16,438 nt of DNA from Spongiibacteraceae bacterium. GTDB lineage: Bacteria; Pseudomonadota; Gammaproteobacteria; Pseudomonadales; PIVM01. The translations under genes and the position numbers were made by a program. The notes below the pieces were generated by a model. The model made no database searches, was not told the origin of the DNA, and was given only the letters and a program-made list of their open reading frames with translations. Positions 15,771 to 16,438 of this stretch are shown here, one piece after another (positions within the stretch are counted from its first letter, which is position 1; the number at the start of each line of letters is the position of its first letter). Location of the stretch: NCBI GenBank assembly GCA_030618505.1, contig JAUXDF010000025.1, positions 1 through 16,438 of the forward strand, written 5' to 3'.

Positions 15771-15945
15771 ACACCTAGCCCGCATTTCTCACAGAACTGA
15801 CGAATATTTGTTTGTGATCTGATTTTACTAGCGCTTTTCTCATTCCAGCCAAATTCTGAGCACACATATATTCAATTTGGAAGATCCAAGCTCTCTTCCA
15901 CAACCACCACCCTTCCGCTCACCTTAAGACGGCAACGAACCGCGC

Positions 15946-15954
15946 ATTATACCA
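15946..15954 (-). promoter_or_regulatory. Candidate extended -10 promoter, minus strand
   Basis: The minus strand reads TGGTATAATGCGCGG: a perfect TATAAT (plus 15946-15951) with the TGN extension that can replace a -35 box, followed by a GC-rich discriminator as seen in stable-RNA promoters. A transcript would start near 15939 and run through MITE copy 2 toward the sulfotransferase gene. No gene or RNA family is recognised directly after it. Confidence 0.35.
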
Positions 15955-16143
15955 CAGAACTCATTCAAGATCCGAAGACGGACAGTTAAAACCATCATTC
16001 ACTTGAGGACCGAAAATAACAAGATAAAGCACAAAGGACGTGGATTTTACGCCTTGTACCCCACCAATATCGAACGTCAAGATAGCGAAAAAGGTTGTTA
16101 TCTAGCAAAATCAACAAATCGTGATTACAATCTTGTTACTCTC

Positions 16144-16149
16144 TATACT
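16144..16149 (+). promoter_or_regulatory. Weak -10-like box before the zinc-ribbon gene
   Basis: TATACT lies 20 bases before the ATG at 16170. No matching -35 hexamer is present at the right distance, so this is a low-weight suggestion. Confidence 0.2.
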
Positions 16150-16169
16150 CATTGATGTTTGGCTGACTT

Positions 16170-16438
16170 ATGAACTCTACACATTGCCCAAACTGCCATC
16201 AAGACATTGGTTTTGGGGCAATTTACAAGGCGGCCCAGCATAAAAGGATTAAATGTCCACACGGCAAGTCGAAACTGGCTTATCGGCCAGCGGGATGGGC
16301 GATATTTATTATTTCATGTCTTATTGCCACCCCGATGATTATAATGTCCGCTCACTATATACTGACTCAACTGGAAATTTATCGCCCCTTTCGCTTTGCG
16401 CTTTACACGCTATCAATCCTTCTTATTTGGGCTCCTTT
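16170..16438 (+). CDS. Small zinc-ribbon-like membrane protein, 3' end outside window
   Basis: The frame is open from ATG 16170 to the window edge (89 codons seen); an in-frame TGA at 16164 makes this ATG the first possible start. The N terminus has CPNC (Cys6, Cys9) and KCPHG (Cys29), the layout of a short zinc ribbon as in DUF983-like proteins, followed by hydrophobic segments at about 42-66 and from about 76 onward. In the usual pattern the last knuckle is CPxC, but here Gly32 stands where the fourth Cys is expected, so zinc binding may be lost or use His31. The function is unknown. The ribosome binding site is not obvious. The gene points away from the NRPS locus and probably marks the resumption of ordinary chromosome. 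Confidence 0.7.
   Translation, partial: MNSTHCPNCHQDIGFGAIYKAAQHKRIKCPHGKSKLAYRPAGWAIFIISCLIATPMIIMSAHYILTQLEIYRPFRFALYTLSILLIWAP

Larger units (their letters stand above)
15765..16169. other. Intergenic stretch with weak signals only
   Basis: No recognisable gene is seen. The stretch contains a candidate minus-strand promoter (15946-15954) and small stems (CCAAATT 15849-15855 with AATTTGG 15874-15880; GGAAGA 15879-15884 with TCTTCC 15894-15899). One plus-strand frame is open for 76 codons (15928-16155) but has no ATG or ribosome binding site. It may be decayed DNA or carry a small RNA. Confidence 0.5.

Noticed and set aside
15784..15918. About 45-codon minus-strand open stretch after the extended -10 box (includes CAQNLAGMRKALV)
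   Set aside because: It looks somewhat protein-like but is short, its only ATG gives 30 codons, and it lacks a ribosome binding site; not enough to call a gene.
15928..16155. 76-codon plus-strand open frame in the intergenic stretch
   Set aside because: It has no ATG or GTG start, no ribosome binding site and no recognisable motif; length alone is compatible with chance.
1..16438. CRISPR array, tRNA, rRNA or phage attachment site
   Set aside because: No regularly spaced repeats, cloverleaf-like sequence or integrase context was seen on either strand.

Overview
This window is a nonribosomal peptide synthetase (NRPS) locus with unusual small repeats, from a Gram-negative bacterium. A gammaproteobacterium is my best guess, from the mid-range base composition, the TubC-type docking domain, the GT-C-type membrane protein and the gene style. 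No rRNA or housekeeping marker is present to prove it.

Layout: (1) 2-4966, + strand: the 3' part of a large NRPS gene, entered inside an adenylation (A) domain. Its domain order is A(tail)-PCP-C-C*-A-PCP, where C* is an extra condensation-superfamily domain directly after a normal C domain. (2) 5000-5186: a long imperfect palindrome with a perfect 24-bp outer inverted repeat, between convergent genes. (3) 5235-7157, - strand: a 640-aa multi-membrane-pass GT-C/TMTC-like protein, antiparallel to the NRPS genes. (4) 7158-7555: a divergent promoter region. (5) 7556-14230, + strand: a complete two-module NRPS, docking domain-C-A(Ser)-PCP-C-A(Thr)-PCP, ending in an Asp-rich tail. (6) 14230-14371 and 15623-15764: two 142-bp copies of one MITE-like element in opposite orientation, each with its own 6-bp target duplication. 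They flank a sulfotransferase gene at 14465-15439 (- strand). (7) 15765-16169: intergenic. (8) 16170-16438, + strand: the start of a small zinc-ribbon-like membrane protein cut by the window edge.

How the genes may work together: the first NRPS probably hands its chain to the second through a C-terminal tail that binds the N-terminal beta-hairpin docking domain of the second. Together they would add one residue of unassigned identity, then Ser, then Thr. No thioesterase or reductase domain is visible, so release must be encoded elsewhere, or the linear order of the proteins is not the gene order. The sulfotransferase could modify a hydroxyl on the product, but its opposite strand and the flanking repeats leave that link uncertain. 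The membrane protein could be a bystander or a glycosyl or lipid-linked modification enzyme.

The most distinctive observations are the tandem C-C* arrangement, the new-looking MITE family with TANNTA target duplications (one copy sits exactly on the NRPS stop codon), and the matching acidic-plus-hydrophobic tails of the two NRPS proteins.
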